From JBAZOO01 sp041648735 (lineage in GTDB: Bacteria; Verrucomicrobiota; Lentisphaeria; Oligosphaerales; CAITYL01): a DNA stretch of 64,000 nucleotides. The notes beneath the pieces are model-generated. The model had not been told where the DNA came from, made no database searches, and worked only from the letters and a program-made list of their open reading frames with translations. This document shows positions 41,431 to 49,781 of the stretch, piece by piece (the first letter of the stretch is position 1; the number at the start of each line of letters is the position of its first letter). Location: contig JBAZOO010000004.1 in NCBI GenBank assembly GCA_041648735.1, positions 84,724-148,723 on the forward strand. Reading direction: 5' to 3'. Made by a program: the position numbers and the translations under genes.

Positions 41431-43700
41431 ACGCTCTGGTATCACCGCTCCGGCGCTGGCGGAAACCGACCGCCGCCCGCGGCGGCGGCCCAGGCGGCTC
41501 CGCGCCTGGCGCCGAGGATGGCTGGCGAACCGTCATCCGGCTCGGCTGCCTCGGGCTGGTCTGGCTGGTGGCGGTGGGCTCCCTGTTCTTTCCTGCCCGT
41601 CCCGAAACGCACGGCTACGCCGTCGGCCAGATCGCGGACCGCACCCTGCTCACGGACGTGCCCTTCGAATACGAGGATCGGGGACAGACCCGCCTGGCAC
41701 GGGAAGCCGCCGCCCATCGGGTGCCGCCGGTCTTCGCGGTGCGCCCGGCCGCCATCACCAGCACCCTGGGCCGCCTGGAACAGCTCCGCCAGGAAGTGGC
41801 AAGCGGCGGCGGCGAACTCCAGCCCGCCCTCGCCAACTGGTCCACCCTGGCCGGAGCCGTGGAAAGCATCTGCCGCCGCGGCCTCGCCGACCCGGAGGCG
41901 ATCCGCAGCCGCTTCGCCGGCCGGCTTGCCGGCTACGAAGTCCTCTACATCCGGGACGACCGCCAGGACAACGTCCGCTTCCCGCTCAAGCTTGGCGAGC
42001 TGACCACCCCGGAACAGGCGGCCGACCTGCTTGCCCGGGAGTTCGTCAGCCACACCCAGCCGTACCCCACGGGGTTCCGGGAGGCGCTGCGCGCCCGGCT
42101 GGCCCTCCTCCTCGAACCCAACCTGGAGCTGGATGCCGAAGCCACCCGCGCCGCCCAGGAATACGCCGCCTCCCAAGTCCCCGTGATCCGCACCCGCGTG
42201 CCCGCCGGCGTCCCCCTTCTCCGCCGCGGGGAACGGATCGGCGAAAACGACCTCGTGCGCCTGACGCACTACCACCAGCTCCAGCGCGCCCACGGCCAGG
42301 AATGGTCCGAGCGCCTGGCCCGCCTGCCCATCCCCGCCACCCTCCTCCTGCTCGCCTTCCTCGCCGCCGCCTACCTCCTTGACGCCATCCACCGCGACGC
42401 CATCCGCGCCACGTCCGGGGTCATCCTCATCACCACCATCCTGCTCCTCCAGATCCTCCTCAACCGGATGGTGGGCAACTTCCTCCTCGCCACCTTCGGC
42501 GGCGCCCGCAACTGGCTCTCCGCCGCCCTCCCCCTCAGCTTTGGCGCCATGCTCCTCTGCAACCTGGTCGGCCTGCGCACGGCCGCCTGGACCGGCCTGC
42601 TGGGGACGCTGGTGGCCACCTTCCAATTCCCCGAGCAACCGCCGTTGCTGCTGCTGCTGGCCGGCGGCCTCGGCGGCGTCACCGCCGCCATCCTGATGCG
42701 CAAGGCCCACCGCCGCTACCAGATCATCTGGGCCGGCTTCGGCATCGCCTTGGCCCTGGCCGTGACCACGGGGCTCCTCCTCCTCCTCCAGGGACTCCCC
42801 CCAAGCGGCCTGCGCCCCTTGCCGGCGGCCAGCCTCTGCGCCGGGCTCGGCTACGCGCTCCTCGCCGCCTTCACCATGCCGCTGTTCGAGTATTGCTTTG
42901 GCATCACCACCGACCTTTACCTGCTCGAAATGAGCGACTTGAACCACCCCCTGCTCAAGCGCCTGCAAATGGAGGCGCCCGGCACCTACCACCACTCGCT
43001 GCTCGTCGCCACCCTGGCCGAAGAGGCCGCCGCCGCCATCGGCGCCAACCCCCTCCTGGCCCGGGTCTGCGCCTATTTCCATGACATCGGCAAGCTGGCC
43101 AACCCCGACTATTTCACCGAAAACAGCACCGGCGAGAATCCGCACGACGACCTCAAGCCGCACCTGAGTTCGCTGGTCATCCTCAACCATGTCAAGACCG
43201 GGCTCGAACTCGCCGCCCGCCACAAGCTGAAAAAGCCGATCCGCGAAGCGATCGCCCAGCACCACGGCACCAGCCTGGTCGCCTATTTCTACCACCGGGC
43301 GCTCAAGGACCAGCAGCAGTCGCTGAACCTCGACCTCGCCGCGGTCGGCGAACAGGAGTTCCGCTACCCCGGCCCGCTGCCGATGCGCCGGGAGGTCGTG
43401 ATCATCAGCCTGGCCGACGCCATGGAGGCCGCCACCCGCGCCCTGGCCAAGCCGACCCCCCAGAAAATCCGCGCCCAAGCCGAGGAAATCCTCCAACGCC
43501 GGATCGAGGATGGCCAGCTCAACCATGCCGACCTGACCTTCCGGGAGCTGACCATCGTCAAGGAAACGATCCTCCGCACCCTGACCACCATGCACCATGG
43601 CCGCATCCAATACCCCAAGGGCGAGGAAAACGACCCCGATGCCGAACCTCAACGTGAGCCTCCGCCGGTCGAGCCGCCGCTTGCAGCTCCGCAGCCGTGA
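41421..43700 (+). CDS. HD-domain 7TM protein, PgpH-type cyclic-di-AMP phosphodiesterase family
   Basis: About 759 residues with a GTG or nearby TTG start overlapping fabF. Architecture: N-terminal membrane anchor (GCLGLVWLVAVGSLFF), an extracytoplasmic 7TMR-HDED region (to about residue 290), seven hydrophobic segments (about 295-480), then an HD domain with YHHSLLVATLAEEAA, CAYFHDIGKLANPDYF (the HDIG-type metal site) and QHHGTSLVAYFY. Characterised members hydrolyse c-di-AMP in Gram-positives. In Gram-negative PVC genomes the nucleotide is unproven. It is almost always beside ybeY, as here (62-bp overlap). Acidic/Pro C-terminal tail. Confidence 0.88.
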   Translation: MGLNALVSPLRRWRKPTAARGGGPGGSAPGAEDGWRTVIRLGCLGLVWLVAVGSLFFPARPETHGYAVGQIADRTLLTDVPFEYEDRGQTRLAREAAAHRVPPVFAVRPAAITSTLGRLEQLRQEVASGGGELQPALANWSTLAGAVESICRRGLADPEAIRSRFAGRLAGYEVLYIRDDRQDNVRFPLKLGELTTPEQAADLLAREFVSHTQPYPTGFREALRARLALLLEPNLELDAEATRAAQEYAASQVPVIRTRVPAGVPLLRRGERIGENDLVRLTHYHQLQRAHGQEWSERLARLPIPATLLLLAFLAAAYLLDAIHRDAIRATSGVILITTILLLQILLNRMVGNFLLATFGGARNWLSAALPLSFGAMLLCNLVGLRTAAWTGLLGTLVATFQFPEQPPLLLLLAGGLGGVTAAILMRKAHRRYQIIWAGFGIALALAVTTGLLLLLQGLPPSGLRPLPAASLCAGLGYALLAAFTMPLFEYCFGITTDLYLLEMSDLNHPLLKRLQMEAPGTYHHSLLVATLAEEAAAAIGANPLLARVCAYFHDIGKLANPDYFTENSTGENPHDDLKPHLSSLVILNHVKTGLELAARHKLKKPIREAIAQHHGTSLVAYFYHRALKDQQQSLNLDLAAVGEQEFRYPGPLPMRREVVIISLADAMEAATRALAKPTPQKIRAQAEEILQRRIEDGQLNHADLTFRELTIVKETILRTLTTMHHGRIQYPKGEENDPDAEPQREPPPVEPPLAAPQP

Positions 43701-44172
43701 GCGGACCGTCGCCTGCCTCCGGCTCCTGGCGGAGCTGACCGGCTGGGCGGCCACCCTCCCCCCGGACGCGGAATTGCAGGTCGAGTTCGCCGGCCGCCGG
43801 CGCATGGCCCGCTGGAACCGGCAGTTCCTGGGCCACGCCGGCGCCACCGACGTGCTCGCCTTCCCGCGCCCGGCCACCGGGCTGCCGCCAGACCCGGACG
43901 CCGGCGGCATCCTCGCCGGCGAACTTGCCGTCTGCCCGGCAGTGGCCGAAACGGCGGCGGCACGCTACGGGACAACCCCCGCCGAAGAGCTGCTGCTCTA
44001 CCTCGTCCATGGCCTGCTCCACCTCGCCGGCGAAGATGACCACACCCCCGCCGGCAAACGGCGGATGCGCCGGCGGGAACAGCGGCTGCTGGTCCAGTTG
44101 CGCTCCGCCGGCTTCACCGGCGAGGCGCTCTTCGCCTTCCGCCAACCACCCCCAACTCCCCCCGGCCGCTGA
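43639..44172 (+). CDS. ybeY: Endoribonuclease YbeY
   Basis: 177 residues from ATG 43639 (GAGGAAAA about 10 nt upstream, inside the pgpH-like 3' end). Single-strand RNase for 16S rRNA 3'-end maturation and ribosome quality control. Zinc motif HGLLHLAGEDDH (H-x3-H-x5-H) near residue 135, preceded by the conserved WNRQFLGHAGATDVLAFP. Full length with a slightly longer Pro-rich end. Gene order pgpH-ybeY-corC is conserved in many phyla. Confidence 0.93.
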   Translation: MPNLNVSLRRSSRRLQLRSRERTVACLRLLAELTGWAATLPPDAELQVEFAGRRRMARWNRQFLGHAGATDVLAFPRPATGLPPDPDAGGILAGELAVCPAVAETAAARYGTTPAEELLLYLVHGLLHLAGEDDHTPAGKRRMRRREQRLLVQLRSAGFTGEALFAFRQPPPTPPGR

Positions 44173-44216
44173 ACTTGGCGCCGGCCGGCACCCCCGCTCC
44201 ACAAGAAGGAAGCAGA

Positions 44217-45485
44217 ATGTCCCCCCCGGAACTCTCCACCGCCGTCGGCTGGCTCCTGGCCAGCGTCACCATCATCACCTGGGTGCTGATGGCGGAAAAC
44301 TTCTACAACCGCTGCGTGGCCATGGCCTCGCGCGACCGGAAGCTGGCCGAACGGCTCAAGCGCTTCTTCCGGCACCGGCTGGAGTTCCGCCTCGTCCTGC
44401 GCTTCCTGCTGCTCGTCTCCTTCTTCCTGATCGTCCAGCCCTGGATCGCCGGCACGCTCCGGGAGGCCCCCGCCGCCGACACCGTGTTCCATTTCCTCTG
44501 GGCGCCCGTCGCGCTCTGGCTGATGTTCGACTTCATCGCCCCGGCGGTCCCCGATTCGGCGGCCGTCCTCCTGCTGCGGCTCGTCCTCCCCGTCCTGGAA
44601 GCGCTCCGCCTCCTCCTCTGGCTGCCCATCGTCTTCCCCTTCCGCCAATGGTGGCGCCTCATGGAACGGCTGAGCCGGCGGGACGAACGCAACGCCAACC
44701 TGGAGGAGGAAATCCTCAGCCTCGTCCAACAAAAAATCGAATCCGCCGGCGAAGCGCCCGGCAAACCCGATTCGGAACACCGGATGATCCTGGGCATCCT
44801 CGACCTGGAGCACACCCTGGTCCACGAAGTCATGACCCCGCGCGTCGACATCGACAGCATCGAGGACACCACCACCGTCCGCGAGGCCAAGGAGCAAATC
44901 CTCCATTGCGGCCACTCCCGCCTCCCCGTCTTCCATGACACCATTGACCACATCATCGGCATCGTCCATGCCAAGGACCTGCTCAACGAAGCGAAGCTGA
45001 CCGACGCCACCCCGGTCACCACCATCGTCCGCAAGCCAATCTTCATCCCCGAATCCAAGAACATCGCCGACCTCCTCGCCGAGTTCCAGCAGAACCGCAA
45101 CCACTTCGCCGTCGTCCTCGACGAATACGGCGGCACCGCCGGCATCGTCACCCTCGAAGACATCATCGAGGAAATCCTCGGCGACATCCGCGACGAGTAC
45201 GACGCCAACGAGGAGCAGCCGACCGTCAAACGCCTGCCCGACGGCAGCCTGATCGTTGATGGCCGCGTCCCCATCGGCACCATCGAGGAAGCCTTTGACC
45301 TCGAGTTCAGCGACGATGATTTCGAGACCATCAGCGGCTACGTCCTCTCCGAACTCGGCCGCATCCCCGCCAAAGGCGAAAAGCTCGACACCCCGATGCT
45401 GGGCGGCGAAGTGCTCGACGCCGACCAGCGGCGCATCCTCCAGCTCCGCCTGATCCGCAAGGAAAACCCCACCGAAGGCCTCTGA
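44217..45485 (+). CDS. CorC/HlyC-family CBS-domain membrane protein
   Basis: 422 residues from ATG 44217 (AAGGA 7 nt upstream). N-terminal hydrophobic region with about three or four membrane segments (residues 10-150) in place of a clear DUF21, then a CBS pair beginning LVHEVMTPRVDIDSIE and ending FAVVLDEYGGTAGIVTLEDIIEEILGDI (split only for reading), and a C-terminal CorC_HlyC transporter-associated domain (DGRVPIGTIEEAFDLEF...GRIPAKGE). Likely a Mg/Co efflux-type or regulatory membrane protein. Last gene of the coaD-to-corC cluster; a hairpin-rich element follows. Confidence 0.88.
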   Translation: MSPPELSTAVGWLLASVTIITWVLMAENFYNRCVAMASRDRKLAERLKRFFRHRLEFRLVLRFLLLVSFFLIVQPWIAGTLREAPAADTVFHFLWAPVALWLMFDFIAPAVPDSAAVLLLRLVLPVLEALRLLLWLPIVFPFRQWWRLMERLSRRDERNANLEEEILSLVQQKIESAGEAPGKPDSEHRMILGILDLEHTLVHEVMTPRVDIDSIEDTTTVREAKEQILHCGHSRLPVFHDTIDHIIGIVHAKDLLNEAKLTDATPVTTIVRKPIFIPESKNIADLLAEFQQNRNHFAVVLDEYGGTAGIVTLEDIIEEILGDIRDEYDANEEQPTVKRLPDGSLIVDGRVPIGTIEEAFDLEFSDDDFETISGYVLSELGRIPAKGEKLDTPMLGGEVLDADQRRILQLRLIRKENPTEGL

Positions 45486-45515
45486 CCAGCGCGCCCCGTT
45501 TTTTCACTCGTGCCC

Positions 45516-45600
45516 GCACCCCGCTGGGGTGCAAATCGAAGGCTGCCCTCTCATCCCCCGGCTCAAGCCGGGGGCTACAAACCTTGGCCCCGCCGGGGCC
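45516..45600. repeat. Triple-hairpin extragenic repeat element
   Basis: Three successive perfect inverted repeats: GCACCCC/GGGGTGC (45516-45532), CCCCCGGCT/AGCCGGGGG (45555-45574) and GGCCCC/GGGGCC (45586-45600), the last two joined by CTACAAACCTT. The order of a CCCGG-type stem, CTACAAACC, then a GCCCC/GGGGC stem matches a dispersed REP-like family I have seen in planctomycete-type and other genomes. It could also end transcription of corC. Confidence 0.75.
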
Positions 45601-45663
45601 TTCCATGCTCCCCCTTCGCCCATCTCCCTTCAGGCCTCCCGTTTCCCAATTCGTAATTGCAAC

Positions 45664-45866
45664 CTCATAACTCATGACTCATAACTCATGACTCATAACT
45701 CATAACTTACAACTTACAACTTACAACTTACAACTCATAACTCATAACTCATGACTCATAACTCATGACTCATAACTCATAACTCATAACTCATGACTCA
45801 TAACTCATGACTCATAACTCATAACTCATGACTCATAACTCATAACTCATAACTCATAACTCATAA
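45664..45866. repeat. Heptanucleotide array, 29 units in three variants
   Basis: 203 bp of uninterrupted 7-mers: CTCATAA (18 copies), CTCATGA (7 copies) and CTTACAA (4 copies, consecutive). It ends six bases before the ATG of the next gene (CTCACC-ATG), so the array forms the entire 5' flank and leaves no Shine-Dalgarno. AT-rich, in sharp contrast to both sides. The sequence before it (AATTCGTAATTGCAACC) is also AT-rich. Confidence 0.97.
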
Positions 45867-45872
45867 CTCACC

Positions 45873-47273
45873 ATGACTCTCCTCATCCTCCTCGCCGCCG
45901 TGCTGGGCATGCTCGCCGCCGAACGCCTCGCCATCACCCAGATCACCCGCCGGCCCGCCGGCCAGGAATGGGTGCGCCGCTGCCGCTGGCTCCATCCCAA
46001 CAGCATCTCCCTGATCCGCATTCCCATGGGCGTCCTCAGCCTCGTGATCTGGGAGGCCGGCCACCCGCGGGCCGCCCTGCTCTGGTTCGCCGCCTGGATG
46101 ATCAGCGACCTGACCGACGGCACCATCGCCCGCAACTGCGGCCTCGAAACCGAATGCGGCAAATGGCTGGATCCGCTGAGCGACAAGTGCATGTATTTCC
46201 CGACCCTGCTCTTCTTCGCCTGGAAGGGGGCGCTCCCCTGGAGCTGGACGGTCGCCGTGCTCCTCCTCGACGCCCTCGGCCAAGCCTCCCGCCTCGTCGC
46301 CAAAAAGAAGGCCGCCAACCTCTTCGGCAAGGCCAAGACCGCCTTCATCACCATCCTCATCGCCATCACCGCCCTCACCCTGATCCCCGGCACCGGCGTC
46401 GGCGAGTTCGTGAGCTTCGCCATCCTCGAAAAGATGGAGATGTTCTGCACCGTCCTCGCCTTCCTCTCACTCTACTGCAAAATCATCCCCGACATCTGGT
46501 ACGCCAATTCCCTGACCCTCGCCAACTTCCTCTGTGGCGCCGCCGCCATCTGGGAAGCCTGCCAGAACCACCTGATCCGGGCCTTCGTCCTGGTCTTCAT
46601 CGGCCAGTTCTTCGACCTCTTCGACGGCCGCATGGCCCGCAAATTCGGCTCCACCCGCTACGGCGCCTTCTTCGACGACATCGCCGACGGCACCAGCTTC
46701 GGCCTGGCCATCAGCGTCCTCGTCTACCACGGCCTCGCCCTCGCCGGCCCGGACTGGTTCCGCACCACCGCCGCCGCCGCCGCCCTGGGCTATTTCGTCT
46801 GCGTCGTCTACCGCCTGGTCCGCTTCCTGAAGCCGACCGTCGCCCTCCCTCCTGGCATCTTCCAAGGCCTCCCCTCCCCCGCCGGCGCCGTCCTGGCCGG
46901 CGCCGGAACCCTGCTCGTCGTCGAACTGGCCAAGTGCCACGGCGAACCACCGCCTATCTGGATCGCCGGCCTGGGGCTGGCCGGCGTCCTCGGCGCCGCG
47001 CTGCTCATGATCTCCAGCATCCCCTACCAGCACTTCGGCCGCCAGCTCTGGCCATCCCTGCCCAACCCCACCAAGCTGCTGGTCTTCATCTTCGTCCTCG
47101 CCCTGACCAGCTTCAGCATCGCCGACCGCACCAAAGGCTACCACCGCTGGTCATTCTCCGCCCTCTGCTTCGCCGGCGCGGCCGCCTACGCCCTCTTCGG
47201 CGTCCAACGCCACCCGTCTGCCGCCACCACGGCGCCGCCAGGGGCCGGGCCAGGGCCGAATGCCGGGTTATAG
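45873..47273 (+). CDS. Fused double CDP-alcohol phosphatidyltransferase (PgsA-like plus PssA-like)
   Basis: 466 residues, about ten membrane segments. Two CDP-OH_P active-site motifs occur. Residues 79-104 give D-x2-DG-x2-AR-x8-G-x3-D-x3-D (DLTDGTIAR...GKWLDPLSD). Residues 248-272 give DLFDGRMAR...GAFFDDIAD with x7 in place of x8. Each is preceded by its typical N-terminal signature: HPNSISLIRIPMG (PgsA style) and YANSLTLANFLCG (PssA style). Expected chemistry: displacement of CMP from CDP-diacylglycerol by glycerol-3-phosphate and by serine. This would supply both phosphatidylglycerol and phosphatidylserine/ethanolamine from one polypeptide (inference). ATG 45873 directly follows the heptamer array without a Shine-Dalgarno. 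Confidence 0.82.
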   Translation: MTLLILLAAVLGMLAAERLAITQITRRPAGQEWVRRCRWLHPNSISLIRIPMGVLSLVIWEAGHPRAALLWFAAWMISDLTDGTIARNCGLETECGKWLDPLSDKCMYFPTLLFFAWKGALPWSWTVAVLLLDALGQASRLVAKKKAANLFGKAKTAFITILIAITALTLIPGTGVGEFVSFAILEKMEMFCTVLAFLSLYCKIIPDIWYANSLTLANFLCGAAAIWEACQNHLIRAFVLVFIGQFFDLFDGRMARKFGSTRYGAFFDDIADGTSFGLAISVLVYHGLALAGPDWFRTTAAAAALGYFVCVVYRLVRFLKPTVALPPGIFQGLPSPAGAVLAGAGTLLVVELAKCHGEPPPIWIAGLGLAGVLGAALLMISSIPYQHFGRQLWPSLPNPTKLLVFIFVLALTSFSIADRTKGYHRWSFSALCFAGAAAYALFGVQRHPSAATTAPPGAGPGPNAGL

Positions 47274-47324
47274 TACACACCCCCGCTTTCCCGTACCGGC
47301 CCCTGCCCCGGAGTCCCCCGACCC

Positions 47325-48170
47325 ATGCGCCACCTGCCCCTGCAACGCCCCCTGGTCTCCCTCGACCTGGAGACCACCGGCGTCAACCCCCGCACCGACC
47401 GGATCGTGGAGATCGCCGCCATCAAGCTGCATCCCGACGCCCGCCGGGAAACCTGGAAGCGCCGGCTCAACCCCCAACGCCCGATCCCCGCCAGCGCCAC
47501 CGCCGTCCATGGCATCACTGACGCCGACGTCGCCACCGCCCCAACCTTTGCGGAGATCGCCTTCGACCTGCTCCGCTTCCTCGGCGACAGCGACCTCGTC
47601 GGCTTCGGCCTCGTCCGCTTCGACGTCCCCCTCCTCCAAGAGGAGTTCCGCCGGGCCGGCCAAAGCTGGAACCTGGCCGGGGTGCGGATCGTGGACGCCC
47701 AGCGCATCTACCACCTCCGCGAACCCCGCACCCTCTCCGCCGCCCTCCGCTTCTATTGCGGCCAGGAACACGCCGGCGCCCACGGCGCGGAGGCGGACGC
47801 CTTGGCGGTGCTCGACGTGCTCGATGGACAGTTCGAACGCTATCCGGACCTGGAACGGGACCTCCCCACCCTCGACCGCCTCAGCCAGCCCACCCGCAAC
47901 GGCGAACCCCTGGTCGATGCCGGCGGCAAGCTCAAATGGCAGGACGGCGAAGTCGCCATCGCCTTCGGCCAGAAGAGCGGCACAACCCTGCGCGAACTGG
48001 CCACGAAGGATCCCAACTACCTGCGCTGGATGCTCAACAAGGATTTCAGCGCCGAGGTCAAGCAACGGGTGCGCGACGCCCTCGCCGGCCAATTCCCCCC
48101 CCGCCCGGCCGCGCCCCCCGCCGCCGCCACCGCCGCCGCCGCGCCGCTGTCGGATGAACTCCCCCTTTGA
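47325..48170 (+). CDS. DnaQ-family 3'-5' exonuclease
   Basis: 281 residues. DEDDh exonuclease: Exo I SLDLETTG, Exo II VGFGLVRFDVPLL, Exo III HGAEADALAVLDV (His then Asp). The C-terminal third (KWQDGEVAIAFGQKSG...DPNYLRWMLNKDF) is the small domain often attached to exodeoxyribonuclease X-like proteins, then a Pro/Ala tail. It resembles proofreading-epsilon homologues, but the extra domain favours a repair exonuclease. 51 bp after the phosphatidyltransferase gene; it overlaps no other gene. Confidence 0.87.
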   Translation: MRHLPLQRPLVSLDLETTGVNPRTDRIVEIAAIKLHPDARRETWKRRLNPQRPIPASATAVHGITDADVATAPTFAEIAFDLLRFLGDSDLVGFGLVRFDVPLLQEEFRRAGQSWNLAGVRIVDAQRIYHLREPRTLSAALRFYCGQEHAGAHGAEADALAVLDVLDGQFERYPDLERDLPTLDRLSQPTRNGEPLVDAGGKLKWQDGEVAIAFGQKSGTTLRELATKDPNYLRWMLNKDFSAEVKQRVRDALAGQFPPRPAAPPAAATAAAAPLSDELPL

Positions 48171-48247
48171 CCGGGACGGCTTCGCCGCGGTGCCGCGGAG
48201 TCCGCAAGCCCGCCCCGACCTTCCACCCCGCAAAAAAAAGGATGGCC

Positions 48248-49612
48248 ATGACGACTTCCCCTCGCTTCACGGCCGGGCCCGGCTGGCGGGCCCCGGCGGC
48301 TTCCCTTCTCGCGCTGGCGCTGGCAACCCTGCCGGCCATGGCCCAGGAAACGCCGCTGGCCACGAATGCGCCCGCCCCGGTGCCGGCCCCGGTCGGCCAG
48401 GCCTTTTCCCTGTGGATCGGCAACTGGGTGCAATCGGCCGGTTTCCAGATGGAATGGTTCGGCCTGGAGGCCTGGCGGCTGCTGGCCGCCCTCCTGGTGC
48501 TGCTGCTCGCCTTCTGCGCCAGCCTGCTGGCCCGCCGGCTGCTGCTGCTCATCTTCGGCCGGCTGATTGATGGCAACGCCCATCCGGTGCGGAAGCTGAT
48601 GCTCGACTCGGCGGTGCGCCCCGCCGCCATGCTCATCCTCGCGGCGGGGGTGCAGGCCGCGGCCGTGCCGCTCCTTGAGGTGATGCCACATTGGTTCGGC
48701 CTGGCCGCCCTCAAGTCCGGGCTGCTGCTCTCCATCCTCGCCGTCGTCCTCTACTTCTACAAGATGGCGGCCGTGGTTGACCTCAAGCTGGCGGAGATCG
48801 GCCAGCGCGGCGGGCACCAGATGGATCCCGGACTGCTGGCGGTGCTGCGCAAGAGCCTGCGCATCCTGGTGGCGGTGGTCAGCGCCCTCTTCATCGGCCA
48901 GGCCGTGTTCAACCTCAACATCACCGCCCTCCTGGCCAGCGCCGGCATTGCCGGCCTGGCGATCGCCCTGGCGGCCCAGGATACCGTCGCCAACCTCTTC
49001 GGCTCCTTCGTGCTGCTGCTCGACCGCCCGTTCAAGGTCGGCGACCGCGTGGTCGTCGGCGGCGTGGACGGCACCGTGGAGAGCATTGGCCTGCGCTCCA
49101 GCCGGATCCGCACGCTCCAGGGGCATCTGGTGGCCATGCCCAACAAGTCGCTCACCGAAGTGACCGTGGAGAACATCACGCGCCGCCCCTACCTCCAGCG
49201 GAAGGGCAACCTGACGCTCACCTACGACACCCCGCCCGAGAAGGTGGAGCAGGCAATCCAAATCCTCCGCGACATCCTCAGGGACCATCCGCACCAGCGG
49301 CCGGAGCTGCCGCCGCGCGTGGTCTTCAACGAGTTCAGCGACTCCTCGCTGAACATCCTCTACATCGCCTGGCTCCACACCGACGACTGGTGGGCATTCC
49401 AGGACTGGATCCAGGAAACGAACCTGAAAATCCTCCGGGCCTTCGCCGCCGCGGGGATCGAGTTCGCCTTCCCCACCCGCACCGCCTACCTGGCCGGCGA
49501 CCCCCGCCGACCCCTGGAAATCACGCTGAAGCCGCCCGCCACCACCGCCACGCCGCCGCCAACCCGCACCGGGGACGGTGCGGCCACTTGCCCCGGGCCC
49601 CGGGAAAAGTAG
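48248..49612 (+). CDS. MscS-family mechanosensitive ion channel
   Basis: 454 residues from ATG 48248, preferred over ATG 48242 because AAGG lies 7-10 nt upstream of it. Signal-like N-terminus (SLLALALATLPAMAQ), three or more membrane helices, then the pore helix and beta domain: LLASAGIAGLAIALAAQDTV and NLFGSFVLLLDRPFKVGDRVVVGGVDGTVESIGLRSSRIRT (interrupted here only for length). The VPNKSL-type motif appears as MPNKSLTEVTVENI. Small-conductance osmotic safety valve of the inner membrane. The tail after residue 430 is Pro/Thr-rich and probably disordered. Confidence 0.9.
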   Translation: MTTSPRFTAGPGWRAPAASLLALALATLPAMAQETPLATNAPAPVPAPVGQAFSLWIGNWVQSAGFQMEWFGLEAWRLLAALLVLLLAFCASLLARRLLLLIFGRLIDGNAHPVRKLMLDSAVRPAAMLILAAGVQAAAVPLLEVMPHWFGLAALKSGLLLSILAVVLYFYKMAAVVDLKLAEIGQRGGHQMDPGLLAVLRKSLRILVAVVSALFIGQAVFNLNITALLASAGIAGLAIALAAQDTVANLFGSFVLLLDRPFKVGDRVVVGGVDGTVESIGLRSSRIRTLQGHLVAMPNKSLTEVTVENITRRPYLQRKGNLTLTYDTPPEKVEQAIQILRDILRDHPHQRPELPPRVVFNEFSDSSLNILYIAWLHTDDWWAFQDWIQETNLKILRAFAAAGIEFAFPTRTAYLAGDPRRPLEITLKPPATTATPPPTRTGDGAATCPGPREK

Positions 49613-49781
49613 GCGGCCGGAAAGTCCGCTCCGCGGGGGATCGGAAATCGCCGCCGGGGAATGTGGCGCAGGGATTCGTGTCTATGCCTGGATGCCACGG
49701 CGGGCGGGAGTCGCGCAGTGGCGGCCTTGGCGCTATAGTTCCTGTATCCTTCCAACCCTCCAGATAGGGGAGGTTTTCACC

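Noticed and set aside
45664..45866. Heptamer array considered as a CRISPR or origin iterons
   Set aside because: No spacers, no DnaA-box sequence and no replication gene nearby; units are pure 7-mers.
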